DNA from: Actinomyces sp. HPA0247
GTDB lineage: Bacteria; Actinomycetota; Actinomycetes; Actinomycetales; Actinomycetaceae
Direction of reading: 5' to 3'
DNA: 64,000 nt
Assembly: GCA_000411415.1 (NCBI GenBank)
Contig: KE150450.1
Location: 45,055-109,054 of the forward strand
Shown piece after piece: positions 25,952 through 34,225 of the stretch. The stretch's first letter is position 1. Every line of letters begins with the position of its first letter. The notes under the pieces are model-generated. The model saw only the letters and a program-made list of their open reading frames with translations, did no database searches and had not been told where the DNA came from. The position numbers and the translations under genes are program-made.

Positions 25952-27096
25952 GAGCGATTCTCCTTTGAGATCTTCGAGGGGGTAAGTGTGGAGAGTCCCC
26001 AGAGCGCGGCTTCGCGCCCTGATCGAGACGATTCGATCACGAGGTGTTCCATGATCGAGGGGAGGCAGGATTGGTGGAGTGCGGCGCGCACTCCCGCGGT
26101 GAAGGCATCGACGGCGGAGAGTGCTCCTCCGACGATGACTCCCTGAGGCGCCAGGAAGGACACGAGGTGGGCGACGCTGTGGCCCAGAAGGGTTCCCGCC
26201 TGGCGGATGGCCGTCGCAACTTCGGGAATACCGTCGCGTGCGGCGGCGAGAAGCTGTGCGTTGTTCTCATAGACGAGGCCGGTGGCGGCCAGGTCTGCCC
26301 GGATCGAGTCGGCGGACGCGATTGTTTCGAGGCAGCCGACGTTACCGCACTTGCAGGGGCGTCCGGCGGCGGCCTCGACGGGGATATGCGAGATATCCCC
26401 GGCCAGTCCGCCCTGACCCACCTGGGGCACGCCCTCTACGAGGTAGGCGCCACCGATGGCGGAGCCAGCCTTGATGTAGATGAGCGTGTCGATGGGGGCG
26501 ACGCCTTCCAGCCGGCGCCGGTAGACGGATTCGCCGATGGCTCCCGCGCGCGCGTCGTTTTCGATGAGGGCGGGCAGACCGCTTTGCTCCGTCACGGCCT
26601 CGGCGACGTTGATTCCATCCCACCCGGGCATGCGGGCGGGGCGGATGACGCGCGAACGGTCAGCGTCCACGGGGCCTGGAACCGCCAGGGCAAGGCCGCC
26701 GACCCGCACGCCGACAGCTTCTTCCTGGCGCGCCACTTCCTCCATGACGGCGTCCAGCACCACCTGGGGGCCTTCCGCAATATCGATGAGGAGGCTGCTC
26801 GCCACACCTATTCCGCGCGTGGGATCCGTCAGGGCGACGAGGCCGTGGTGGGCTCCCAGTTCAACGAGAGCGAGAGCGCCGGCTCCGTCAGAAGTAACGA
26901 GTCGACGCGCCCTGCGCCCGCCGGTCGAGACAGACTCGTCCGCTTCCGCGACTTTGCCCGCCTCAACGAGGCGGGAGACGGCCGCCGAAATCGTTGACGG
27001 TGCAAGGCCAGTTTGCTTGACAATTGCGGGACGCGTATCCGCCTGACCGGATCCGATCAGCGTCAGGACGGTCTCATCGACGTCATGCGTGGCCAT
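25948..27096 (-). CDS. ROK family transcriptional regulator (NagC/XylR type)
   Basis: A 382-aa repressor. The N-terminal helix-turn-helix occupies residues ~15-65 (TRPAIVKQTGLAPSTISAAV with SRLVEAGKV). The ROK fold follows, with a zinc motif GRPCKCGNVGCLETIAS near residue 250. The ATG has GGAGG at ideal spacing. It is the first gene of the minus-strand operon and diverges from the peptide ABC transporter, so it probably controls both from the intergenic region. The inducer is likely a sugar or sugar phosphate. Confidence 0.9.
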   Translation of the reverse strand: MATHDVDETVLTLIGSGQADTRPAIVKQTGLAPSTISAAVSRLVEAGKVAEADESVSTGGRRARRLVTSDGAGALALVELGAHHGLVALTDPTRGIGVASSLLIDIAEGPQVVLDAVMEEVARQEEAVGVRVGGLALAVPGPVDADRSRVIRPARMPGWDGINVAEAVTEQSGLPALIENDARAGAIGESVYRRRLEGVAPIDTLIYIKAGSAIGGAYLVEGVPQVGQGGLAGDISHIPVEAAAGRPCKCGNVGCLETIASADSIRADLAATGLVYENNAQLLAAARDGIPEVATAIRQAGTLLGHSVAHLVSFLAPQGVIVGGALSAVDAFTAGVRAALHQSCLPSIMEHLVIESSRSGREAALWGLSTLTPSKISKENRS

Positions 27097-27345
27097 GACA
27101 CCTCCTTCACATAGATATGCGGTAACTCCAACGTTACACAGCGCTCATCGTCGAGAACACCTTAATTATGCCCCATCGAAGAAAGTGTGGCACTTCTTTC
27201 GCCAACATTCTTCGTTATTTTTTCGCAACATTCCGGATTTTGGTCATAGTGGCAACATCGGCCGACAAACTGTCATATGATGTATGCCATCTGGCAGGGT
27301 CCACTCCCGTCAGTGTCCCCCGATCAACGTTGATTTGGAGCAGTC
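27097..27345. promoter_or_regulatory. Divergent regulatory region between ROK operon and peptide importer
   Basis: This 249-base AT-richer gap contains an imperfect inverted repeat (AAGAAAGTG...CACTTCTTT, 27179-27199), two direct repeats TTTCGCCAACATTC (27197-27210) and TTTCGCAACATTC (27221-27233) spaced 24 bases, and a TATGAT box near 27279 that could drive the transporter. The repeats are reasonable candidates for the ROK regulator operator. Confidence 0.45.
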
Positions 27346-29142
27346 ATGAATCTCAGTAAGAAGCGGTGGATCGCCACCGGAGCGGCGCTCGCAATGGTCG
27401 CCACTCTGGGCCTGTCCGCCTGCGGCGGCAGCAACCGCGCGGCCACCTCGGAAACCGGAAAGAACGAGGTCACGATGGCCTCGCGCACCCCGAACTGGAT
27501 CTTCCCGGTCTCCGCCAAGGGCTACACCCAGGGCGAAAACGGACAGTTCATCCAGGCGATGTACCGTCCCCTCTTCGCCTACAAGTCCACCTCCGACACC
27601 CCCTACAAGATCAACCTGCCCAAGTCCCTGGGCACGGTCCCCGAGGTCTCCGAAGACGGTAAGACCTTCACCATCAAGCTGCGCGACGACGCCAAGTGGT
27701 CCGACGGCACCCCCGTCACCACCCGCGACGTTGAGTTCTGGTGGAACCTCGTCACCAACAACAAGGACGAGTGGGCCTCCTACAAGAAGGGCTTCTTCCC
27801 CGACGGCGCCGAGCTGAAGATCATCGACGAGCACACCTTCTCCATCACCACCGAAGAGAAGTTCGCACCGGCCTGGTTCATTGACAACCAGATCAACAAG
27901 GTTGCCCTCCTCCCCCAGCACGCCTGGGACAAGTCCAGCGCCGACGAGGCCGTCTCCGACCTCGACCGCACCCCCGAGGGCGCCCAGAAGGTCTTCTCCT
28001 ACCTGCAGGGCGAGGCCAAGAACCTCTCCTCCTACGCCACCAACCCGCTATGGCAGACGGTGAACGGCCCCTGGAAGCTCTCCTCCTTCACCCCCGACCA
28101 GGGCCTCGAGCTCGTTCCCAACGAGAACTACTGGGGCGAGGACAAGCCCAAGATCGACAAGCTGATCTACAAGGCCTTCACGGGTGACGACGCCGAGTTC
28201 AACTCCGTGCGCTCGGGCGCCATCGACTTCGGCTACATCCCGGCTGCTCAGTACAACCAGCGCAAGGCCGTTGAGGACAAGGGCTACCAGGTCTTCCTCT
28301 GGCCCGGCAACTCCATCACCTACCTGGCCCTGAACTTCTACGACAAGGCCCCCGGCTCGAAGTTCATCAAGCAGAAGTACATCCGCCAGGCCATGCAGGA
28401 GCTCATCGACCAGCCGACCCTGTCTGACAAGATCTGGTCCGGCACCGCCTCCCCGACCTGTGGCCCCGTCCCCATGGCGGCTGACAAGGTCGGCACCACC
28501 GAGGGCTGCGCCTACAAGTTCGATCCGGACAACGCCAAGAAGCTCCTCGAGGACCACGGCTGGAAGATCAACCCCGACGGCGCCAGCACCTGCGAGAACC
28601 CCGGCACCGGTGACAACCAGTGCGGTGAAGGCATCGCGGCCGGCGACGCGCTGAACTTCAAGCTCGTCTCCCAGTCGGGCTTCGTCTCCACGCACCAGAT
28701 GTTCGAAGAGATCATCTCCCAGTTCGGCAAGGTCGGCATCAAGATCGACATGAGCGAAGTTCCCGACTCGGTCGGCGCCTCGCAGGCATGCGACGACGAG
28801 ACCCCCTGCACGTGGGACATGTCCTTCTTCGGCTCCCAGACCTCGTGGGGCTTCCCCATCTACGCCTCCGGCGAGCGCCTCTTCGCCACTGACGCACCCG
28901 TCAACCTCGGCCAGTACTCCAACCCCGAGGCCGACAAGCTGATCGAAGAGTCGACCCGCTCCTCCGAGCCCGACGCCCTCCAGGCATACAACGACTACCT
29001 CGCGGAGGACCTCCCCGTTCTGTGGATGCCCAACCCGTACTACCAGATCACCGCGGTGAAGAAGACGCTCAACCTGGGCGACATCGACGCCACCGGCGAC
29101 ACCTGGCCCGAGGATTGGTCGTGGTCGACCGAAGGTAAGTAA
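27346..29142 (+). CDS. ABC transporter substrate-binding lipoprotein, peptide family (SBP_bac_5)
   Basis: A 598-aa lipoprotein. The signal peptide ends in a lipobox LGLSACGGSN (Cys 26). The mature part is the family 5 peptide/nickel binding fold, with DDAKWSDGTPVTTRDVEFWW near residue 115 (typical SBP_bac_5 signature region) and YLALNFYDKAPGSKF. It captures di/oligopeptides or related ligands outside the membrane. GGAG lies nine bases before the ATG. It starts an operon with two permeases and a fused ATPase, but a strong hairpin separates it from them. Confidence 0.92.
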   Translation: MNLSKKRWIATGAALAMVATLGLSACGGSNRAATSETGKNEVTMASRTPNWIFPVSAKGYTQGENGQFIQAMYRPLFAYKSTSDTPYKINLPKSLGTVPEVSEDGKTFTIKLRDDAKWSDGTPVTTRDVEFWWNLVTNNKDEWASYKKGFFPDGAELKIIDEHTFSITTEEKFAPAWFIDNQINKVALLPQHAWDKSSADEAVSDLDRTPEGAQKVFSYLQGEAKNLSSYATNPLWQTVNGPWKLSSFTPDQGLELVPNENYWGEDKPKIDKLIYKAFTGDDAEFNSVRSGAIDFGYIPAAQYNQRKAVEDKGYQVFLWPGNSITYLALNFYDKAPGSKFIKQKYIRQAMQELIDQPTLSDKIWSGTASPTCGPVPMAADKVGTTEGCAYKFDPDNAKKLLEDHGWKINPDGASTCENPGTGDNQCGEGIAAGDALNFKLVSQSGFVSTHQMFEEIISQFGKVGIKIDMSEVPDSVGASQACDDETPCTWDMSFFGSQTSWGFPIYASGERLFATDAPVNLGQYSNPEADKLIEESTRSSEPDALQAYNDYLAEDLPVLWMPNPYYQITAVKKTLNLGDIDATGDTWPEDWSWSTEGK

Positions 29143-29163
29143 CCCTTCGCCTTGACGCCTCAT

Positions 29164-29203
29164 GGGGCAGGCGCCCGCACCCGCACATGCGGGCGCCTGC
29201 CCC
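29164..29203 (+). terminator. Intercistronic hairpin between binding protein and permease genes
   Basis: GGGGCAGGCGCCCGCA and its perfect complement TGCGGGCGCCTGCCCC form a 16-bp stem with an 8-base loop, 21 bases after the lipoprotein stop and 18 bases before the permease start. No U-tract follows. It could act as a partial terminator or a 3' stabiliser so that binding protein exceeds permease. Confidence 0.6.
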
Positions 29204-29221
29204 CTTACTGTGGAGTTCGCA

Positions 29222-30181
29222 ATGATCCAATTCATCCTCAAACGCCTCGGCCAGGCAGTCATCGTCGTCTTCCTGGTCACCATCATCACCTTCATCCTTC
29301 TCCAGTCCCAGCCGGGCGGCGCAGCCCGAGCTGCCCTCGGTAAGGATGCGACCCAAGAACAGCTCGCGGCCTTCGACCATGAGAATGGATACGATCGCCC
29401 GATCCCCGAGCAGTACGTCACCTACCTGAACAAAATTGCGCACGGCGACTTCGGATACTCCTACCAGCACAACCAGTCCGTGAACGACCTGCTGGCCGCC
29501 CGCCTGCCGCGCACCATCTTCCTGTCCCTCCTGTCCACCATCCTCGCCCTCATCGTCGCGATTCCCCTCGGCGTATGGCAGGCAGTGAAAAGAAATAAAG
29601 CGCCCGACTACGTGGTCACGATCGCGTGTCTGCTCGCCTACTCGACCCCCATCTTCTTCGCGGGCCTTCTGCTGATCGTCCTCTTCTCCCAGGTGTGGCC
29701 CATCCTGCCCAACGATGCGCCACAGGGCGAGGACCTCGCGGTCATGTGGGAGCAGTGGGATCACCTGATTCTGCCCGTGTGCGCCCTCTCGATTGGAACG
29801 ATCGCCGCCTACGCGCGCTACGTGCGCTCCTCCATGGTGGACAACCTCAACGAGCAGTACGTGCGCACCGCCCGCGCGAAGGGCCTGTCGGAGTTTCGCG
29901 TTGTCTTCGTGCACACCCTGCGCAACGCCATGTTCCCCGTCATCACGATGATCGGCCTGTACATCCCCGCGATGTTCTGTGGCGCCCTGGTCATCGAGAC
30001 GCTCTTCAACTTCAACGGCATGGGCTACCTGTACTACCAGGCGACCGGCAGGCGCGACTACCCGATCCTCCTCGGCGTCGCCCTCATCGTCTCCTTCGCG
30101 ACCGTCATCGGCGCGCTCCTGGCAGACTTCCTCTACGCCCTCGCTGATCCCCGCATCCGACTGGCAGGACGTGCCAAATGA
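29222..30181 (+). CDS. Peptide ABC transporter permease (DppB/OppB type)
   Basis: A 319-aa permease with about six transmembrane helices. ATG 29222 is chosen because GTGGAG lies six bases upstream. The EAA loop characteristic of ABC permeases appears as YVRTARAKGLSEFRVVFVHTLRNA. The N-terminal helix LKRLGQAVIVVFLVTIITFIL is typical of the DppB subfamily. It overlaps the second permease by four bases (ATGA). Confidence 0.92.
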   Translation: MIQFILKRLGQAVIVVFLVTIITFILLQSQPGGAARAALGKDATQEQLAAFDHENGYDRPIPEQYVTYLNKIAHGDFGYSYQHNQSVNDLLAARLPRTIFLSLLSTILALIVAIPLGVWQAVKRNKAPDYVVTIACLLAYSTPIFFAGLLLIVLFSQVWPILPNDAPQGEDLAVMWEQWDHLILPVCALSIGTIAAYARYVRSSMVDNLNEQYVRTARAKGLSEFRVVFVHTLRNAMFPVITMIGLYIPAMFCGALVIETLFNFNGMGYLYYQATGRRDYPILLGVALIVSFATVIGALLADFLYALADPRIRLAGRAK

Positions 30182-31077
30182 CCACAGCAACCGCACCAGT
30201 GAGCGCGCCAGCGAAGGCGCGCACCGCCCGGAAGTCGACGAAGCTTCAGGGCCTGCAGGTCTTCATGGAAAACAAGCTCGCCGTCTTCGGCGTGTGCTTG
30301 ATCCTCATCCTGATGGCCTTCTCGTTCATCGGCCCCATGTTCTATGTGACCGACCAAGTCCACACCGACCTGGCGAACTCAGCGCTGGCCCCCTCCGCAG
30401 AGCATCCGCTCGGCACCGATATGGTCGGTTACGACCAGCTCGGACGCCTCATGAAGGGCGGCCAGACCTCGATTATCGTCGGCCTCTTCGCAGGCATCTT
30501 CGCGACAACGATCGGCACCCTCTACGGTGCGATCGCCGGCTTCGTGGGCGGCTGGATCGATGCGGTCATGATGCGTATCGTTGACGCACTCATGTCCGTG
30601 CCCGTCCTGTTCCTCTTCATGCTGATCGCCACGATGATCCCCCCGACCGTCCCGGTCCTCATCATCATCATGTCGGCGCTGTCCTGGCTGGGCACATCCC
30701 GATTGATTCGAGGCGAGGCCCTCTCCCTGCGCACGCGCGAGTACGTCGTCGCAATGCGCGGTATGGGCGGATCGATGCCCCGAGCCATTCGCACGCACAT
30801 CGTGCGCAACACGATCGGCACCGTCATCGTCAACGCGACCTTCCAGGTCGCCGACGCCGTCCTCTACGTCGCCTACCTGTCGTTCCTCGGCCTGGGCGCG
30901 CAGCCTCCCGCCACTGACTGGGGAGCCATGCTCTCCAACAGCCAGTCGCACGTCTACTCGGGCAACTGGTGGCTGCTCTACCCGCCGGGCGTCCTCATCA
31001 TCCTCCTGGTCCTGTCGTTCAACTTCATCGGCGACGGCCTGCGTGACGCCTTCGAAGTTCGACTGCGCAAGAGGTGA
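30178..31077 (+). CDS. Peptide ABC transporter permease (DppC/OppC type)
   Basis: A 299-aa permease. A ~35-residue cytoplasmic N-terminus precedes helix 1 (FGVCLILILMAFSFIGPMF). The OppC/DppC N-terminal block HPLGTDMVGYDQLGRLMKGG and the EAA loop REYVVAMRGMGGSMPRAIRTHIVRN are both present. It pairs with the upstream DppB-type subunit to form the channel. Confidence 0.92.
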   Translation: MTTATAPVSAPAKARTARKSTKLQGLQVFMENKLAVFGVCLILILMAFSFIGPMFYVTDQVHTDLANSALAPSAEHPLGTDMVGYDQLGRLMKGGQTSIIVGLFAGIFATTIGTLYGAIAGFVGGWIDAVMMRIVDALMSVPVLFLFMLIATMIPPTVPVLIIIMSALSWLGTSRLIRGEALSLRTREYVVAMRGMGGSMPRAIRTHIVRNTIGTVIVNATFQVADAVLYVAYLSFLGLGAQPPATDWGAMLSNSQSHVYSGNWWLLYPPGVLIILLVLSFNFIGDGLRDAFEVRLRKR

Positions 31078-31087
31078 GCACTGAACT

Positions 31088-33139
31088 ATGAATACTCCAC
31101 TCCTTCAGATCAAAGATCTGCACACCGACATTGAGATCCGTTCCGGCGTCGTCCGCGCCCTCTCCGGCGTCGACCTGCACGTGAACCCCGGCGAAACCCT
31201 CGGCATCGTGGGCGAATCCGGCTCCGGTAAGACCATGACCGCCCTATCCCTCATGGGGCTCCTGCCCCAGGGTGGCAAGGTCTCCTCCGGCTCGATCATC
31301 CTCGACGGGCAGGACCTCACCCAGCTGCCGCTCAAGGAGAAGCGCAAGCTGCGCGGCACCAAGGTCGGCATGATCTTCCAGGATCCTCTCACCTCTCTGA
31401 ACCCGACCATGAAGATCGGCCTTCAGGTGTGCGAGCCGCTGCGCGTGCACGAGGGCCTCTCGAAGAAGGAAGCTCTCGAGCGCGCCGTCGAGATCCTCAA
31501 GCGCGTTGGTATGCCTCGTCCCGAGGTGGTTATCAACAACTACCCGCACCAGCTCTCCGGCGGCATGCGTCAGCGCGTCATGATCGCCATGGCCCTCGTG
31601 TGCAAGCCGCGCATCCTCATCGCGGACGAGCCCACGACGGCCCTGGACGTGACGACGCAGATGCAGATCCTCGACCTCATCGACGAGCTGCGCGACGAAT
31701 ACAAGATGGGCGTCATCCTCATCACCCACGACCTGGGTGTTGTGGCCGGTCACACCGATCGCGTTGCCGTCATGTACGCCGGACGCATCGTTGAGACCGC
31801 CCCAACGAAGACGCTGTTCACCGAGCCGAAGCACCGCTACACGAGCTCGCTCATGGCGGCCCTACCCGAGCGCGCCCTCGCGGCCGGCACCAAGCTCTTC
31901 TCCATCCCCGGCGCTCCCCCGTCGCTGACCAACCTGCCCGTGGGCTGCCGCTTCGCAGCCCGCTGCCTGTGGGCCACTGACGAGTGCCGCGCGGGATACC
32001 CGGACCTCAGCGGCGACGAGACCCACACCTTCTCCTGCTTCCACCCGGTTCAGGAGGGCGACGAGTCTCCCGCGGTCCTCCAGGGCAAGTTGGATTCCAA
32101 CAAGACCAACGGTGCGGCCGAGAACGTCCCGCAGATCTCCCACGAAACACTGCTCGACGTCAAGGAGGCTTCGCGCGAGTACGAGTCGGCCGGATCGGGC
32201 TTCTTCAAGCGCGAAAAGGGCGTTGTCTCCGCCGTCGACCGCGTCTCCATCACGGTGAAGAAGGGCGAGACCTACGGCCTCGTCGGCGAGTCCGGCTGCG
32301 GTAAGTCCACCGTGGGCCGACTCATCGCCGGCCTCGAGCCGCCCTCGGGTGGCGCCATCGAGCTCGATGGACGCGACCTGGCCACGCTCAAGGGACGCGA
32401 CGCCGTACGCATCCACCGCGACGTGCAGATGATGTTCCAGGACTCCTACGCGGCGATGGACCCGCGCATGCGCATCGACCAGATCCTGGCCGAGCCCATG
32501 AGCATCCAGAAGACCGGCAACGCTCGCCAGATCGCCGAGCGCATCATGGAGATCCTCGAGCAGGTCGGCCTGACCGAGGAGATCCTCGACCGCTACCCGC
32601 ACGAGTTCTCGGGCGGACAGCTCCAGCGCATCGGCTTCGCCCGTTCGCTGACCCTGGCACCCGACCTGATCGTGGCGGACGAACCCGTTTCCGCATTGGA
32701 CGTCTCCGTCCAGGCACAGGTCCTCAACCTCATGAAGGACCTGCAGCAGGAACTGGGCCTGTCCTACCTGTTCATCAGTCACGACCTGGCGGTCGTCCAG
32801 TACATGGCGGACCGTATCGGCGTCATGTACCTGGGCCGTATCGTCGAGGAGGGCCCGGCTTCCGAGGTCGTCAAGAATCCGAAGCACCCCTACACGAAGG
32901 CGCTCATCGACTCGATCCCCGTGCCCGACCCGGAGTTCAAGCACGACGAGAATGCCATCAAGCTCACCGGCGAGCCGCCGAGCGCCGTCAACCCGCCTGA
33001 GGGTTGCCGTTTCCGCCCGCGCTGCCCGTTTGCGGGCGAGGAGTGCAAGGTGCAGCCCATGCTCACGGATGAGACGCACCGCGTGGCCTGCCACCACCCG
33101 CTCCTGTCGCTGAGCGTGAAGGAAAAGGTGGACGCCTGA
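31088..33139 (+). CDS. Fused double ATPase subunit of peptide ABC transporter (DppD-DppF)
   Basis: A 683-aa protein with two complete ATP-binding cassettes. Cassette 1 has Walker A GESGSGKT, signature LSGGMRQR and Walker B ILIADEPTTALD. Cassette 2 (from ~residue 355) has GESGCGKST, FSGGQLQR and LIVADEPVSALD. Each is followed by the oligopeptide transporter C-terminal Cys-containing region (GCRFAARC; GCRFRPRCPFAGEEC). Fusion replaces the usual separate D and F subunits. It completes the importer encoded by the three preceding genes. Confidence 0.94.
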   Translation: MNTPLLQIKDLHTDIEIRSGVVRALSGVDLHVNPGETLGIVGESGSGKTMTALSLMGLLPQGGKVSSGSIILDGQDLTQLPLKEKRKLRGTKVGMIFQDPLTSLNPTMKIGLQVCEPLRVHEGLSKKEALERAVEILKRVGMPRPEVVINNYPHQLSGGMRQRVMIAMALVCKPRILIADEPTTALDVTTQMQILDLIDELRDEYKMGVILITHDLGVVAGHTDRVAVMYAGRIVETAPTKTLFTEPKHRYTSSLMAALPERALAAGTKLFSIPGAPPSLTNLPVGCRFAARCLWATDECRAGYPDLSGDETHTFSCFHPVQEGDESPAVLQGKLDSNKTNGAAENVPQISHETLLDVKEASREYESAGSGFFKREKGVVSAVDRVSITVKKGETYGLVGESGCGKSTVGRLIAGLEPPSGGAIELDGRDLATLKGRDAVRIHRDVQMMFQDSYAAMDPRMRIDQILAEPMSIQKTGNARQIAERIMEILEQVGLTEEILDRYPHEFSGGQLQRIGFARSLTLAPDLIVADEPVSALDVSVQAQVLNLMKDLQQELGLSYLFISHDLAVVQYMADRIGVMYLGRIVEEGPASEVVKNPKHPYTKALIDSIPVPDPEFKHDENAIKLTGEPPSAVNPPEGCRFRPRCPFAGEECKVQPMLTDETHRVACHHPLLSLSVKEKVDA

Positions 33140-33165
33140 CACATACGTTCATGCGAACTCCAAGC

Positions 33166-33201
33166 GGTGCCCCCGGCCTGAGTCATCAGGCCGGGGGCAC
33201 C
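33166..33201 (+). terminator. Operon terminator after the ABC importer
   Basis: GGTGCCCCCGGCCTGA and TCAGGCCGGGGGCACC form a perfect 16-bp stem with a 4-base loop, 27 bases past the ATPase stop. Confidence 0.75.
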
Positions 33202-33292
33202 GTCATGCAGGGCAGAACACGATGCGCTTCCAACGGCCACGACCGCGCCGGGGCGCCACTGCCCATCGCGGCGGCATCATGGCCACAAAGAC

Positions 33293-33330
33293 GCGTGTGG
33301 GGCGCGACCACGCGGTCACGCCCCACACGC
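33293..33330 (-). terminator. Terminator after the HU gene
   Basis: GCGTGTGGGGCG and CGCCCCACACGC form a perfect 12-bp stem just past the minus-strand HU stop. Confidence 0.65.
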
Positions 33331-33348
33331 TTCGCTGTCGTCAGCGCG

Positions 33349-33630
33349 TCACTTGGAGACGGCCTTCTTCAGGGTGGAGCCAGCGGAGAGCTTGACGCCG
33401 TAGCCAGCGGGGATCTTGATCTCTTCACCGGTGCGCGGGTTGCGGCCGGTGCGGGCGGCGCGCTCGACACGCTCGACCGAGAGCAGGCCGGTGACCTTGA
33501 CGGCCTCGCCCTTAGCCAGGGACTCAACGAGGACAGCCTGGAAGGCGGCCAGGGCCTCGTCAGCCTTCGCCTTGGTCAGGTCGGCGCGTTCGGCAATCTG
33601 AGCGACAAGCTCGGTACGGTTCACGGACAT
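33349..33630 (-). CDS. hup: HU family DNA-binding protein
   Basis: A 93-aa nucleoid protein. The signature region is present (GRNPRTGEEIKIPAGYGVKL), with the N-terminal helical half NRTELVAQIAERADLTKAKADEAL. It lacks the long Lys/Ala-rich C-terminal tail of mycobacterial HupB, so it is of the short bacterial type. It binds and bends DNA without strong sequence preference. The 5' region contains a 14-base perfect palindrome. Confidence 0.95.
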   Translation of the reverse strand: MSVNRTELVAQIAERADLTKAKADEALAAFQAVLVESLAKGEAVKVTGLLSVERVERAARTGRNPRTGEEIKIPAGYGVKLSAGSTLKKAVSK

Positions 33631-34225
33631 TGAGAAACCTCATTCCTGTTCGTTCTTGGTTACCACTTTCGTGGCCACGAATGACACACTACGAAATCTT
33701 CGACGATTTCGCCGACTTTAGGGCCAGATTTCGCGGATTTCACGAAAAATTCTCAATTTTTTGCTCGAAAACCGTCAATTCTGTGCATCAGATCACTCAA
33801 ACTTGCCGGGTGGTCCTCATTCCACGGCGTCCAAATACGGCTCCACCGGCACGTTTCCCGGTAAAGGCAAGACCTCCCGCAACCGAGGCTAAACCCCTCT
33901 CATAACACCTGACAAACATCCAGTGTCGACCACTCCCCCGAGGGCATCCGAACATCCCCAACTCCCCGCCTCATCGTTCACGAAGCGAGACGAAGGCCAA
34001 CGACGGGCGACGACTCAATCAACCACCTTCACGACCATCGGCGGAGGGACAAAGCGCGACATTTCAGCCCCCACCTCCAACAACTGGCCCGCCTCACGCC
34101 AGCCACGACGAGCAGATACAAGATATAACTCGCCACACTTTTTAAATAACTCGTAAAATCTGCTGCCCGATCACAGAGAATGGATGCGTCCCTTCAACAC
34201 TTGGATAAAGGTCCAGGAGACACAG
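33631..34225. other. Gene-free region with divergent promoters of HU and the NCS2 permease
   Basis: No convincing gene lies here. Near HU it contains a perfect palindrome TTCGTGGCCACGAA (33668-33681), several ATTTCGC-type repeats and a minus-strand TTGACG (33773-33778) that could be a -35 element. Near the permease it contains a direct repeat ATAACTCG (34125-34132 and 34146-34153, exactly two helical turns apart) inside an inverted repeat AGCAGAT/ATCTGCT (34111-34117 and 34158-34164), with TAAAAT as a possible -10. This part is distinctly more AT-rich than the coding DNA. Confidence 0.5.

Noticed and set aside
33630-33905. 91-codon plus-strand ORF overlapping the HU start region
   Set aside because: AT-rich promoter sequence with codon use unlike any neighbour, and it would begin inside the HU start codon region.
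34111-34164. Possible purine riboswitch before the nucleobase permease
   Set aside because: The enclosing stem is present but the purine-aptamer core and loop-loop sequences are not. Promoter or operator repeats explain it better.
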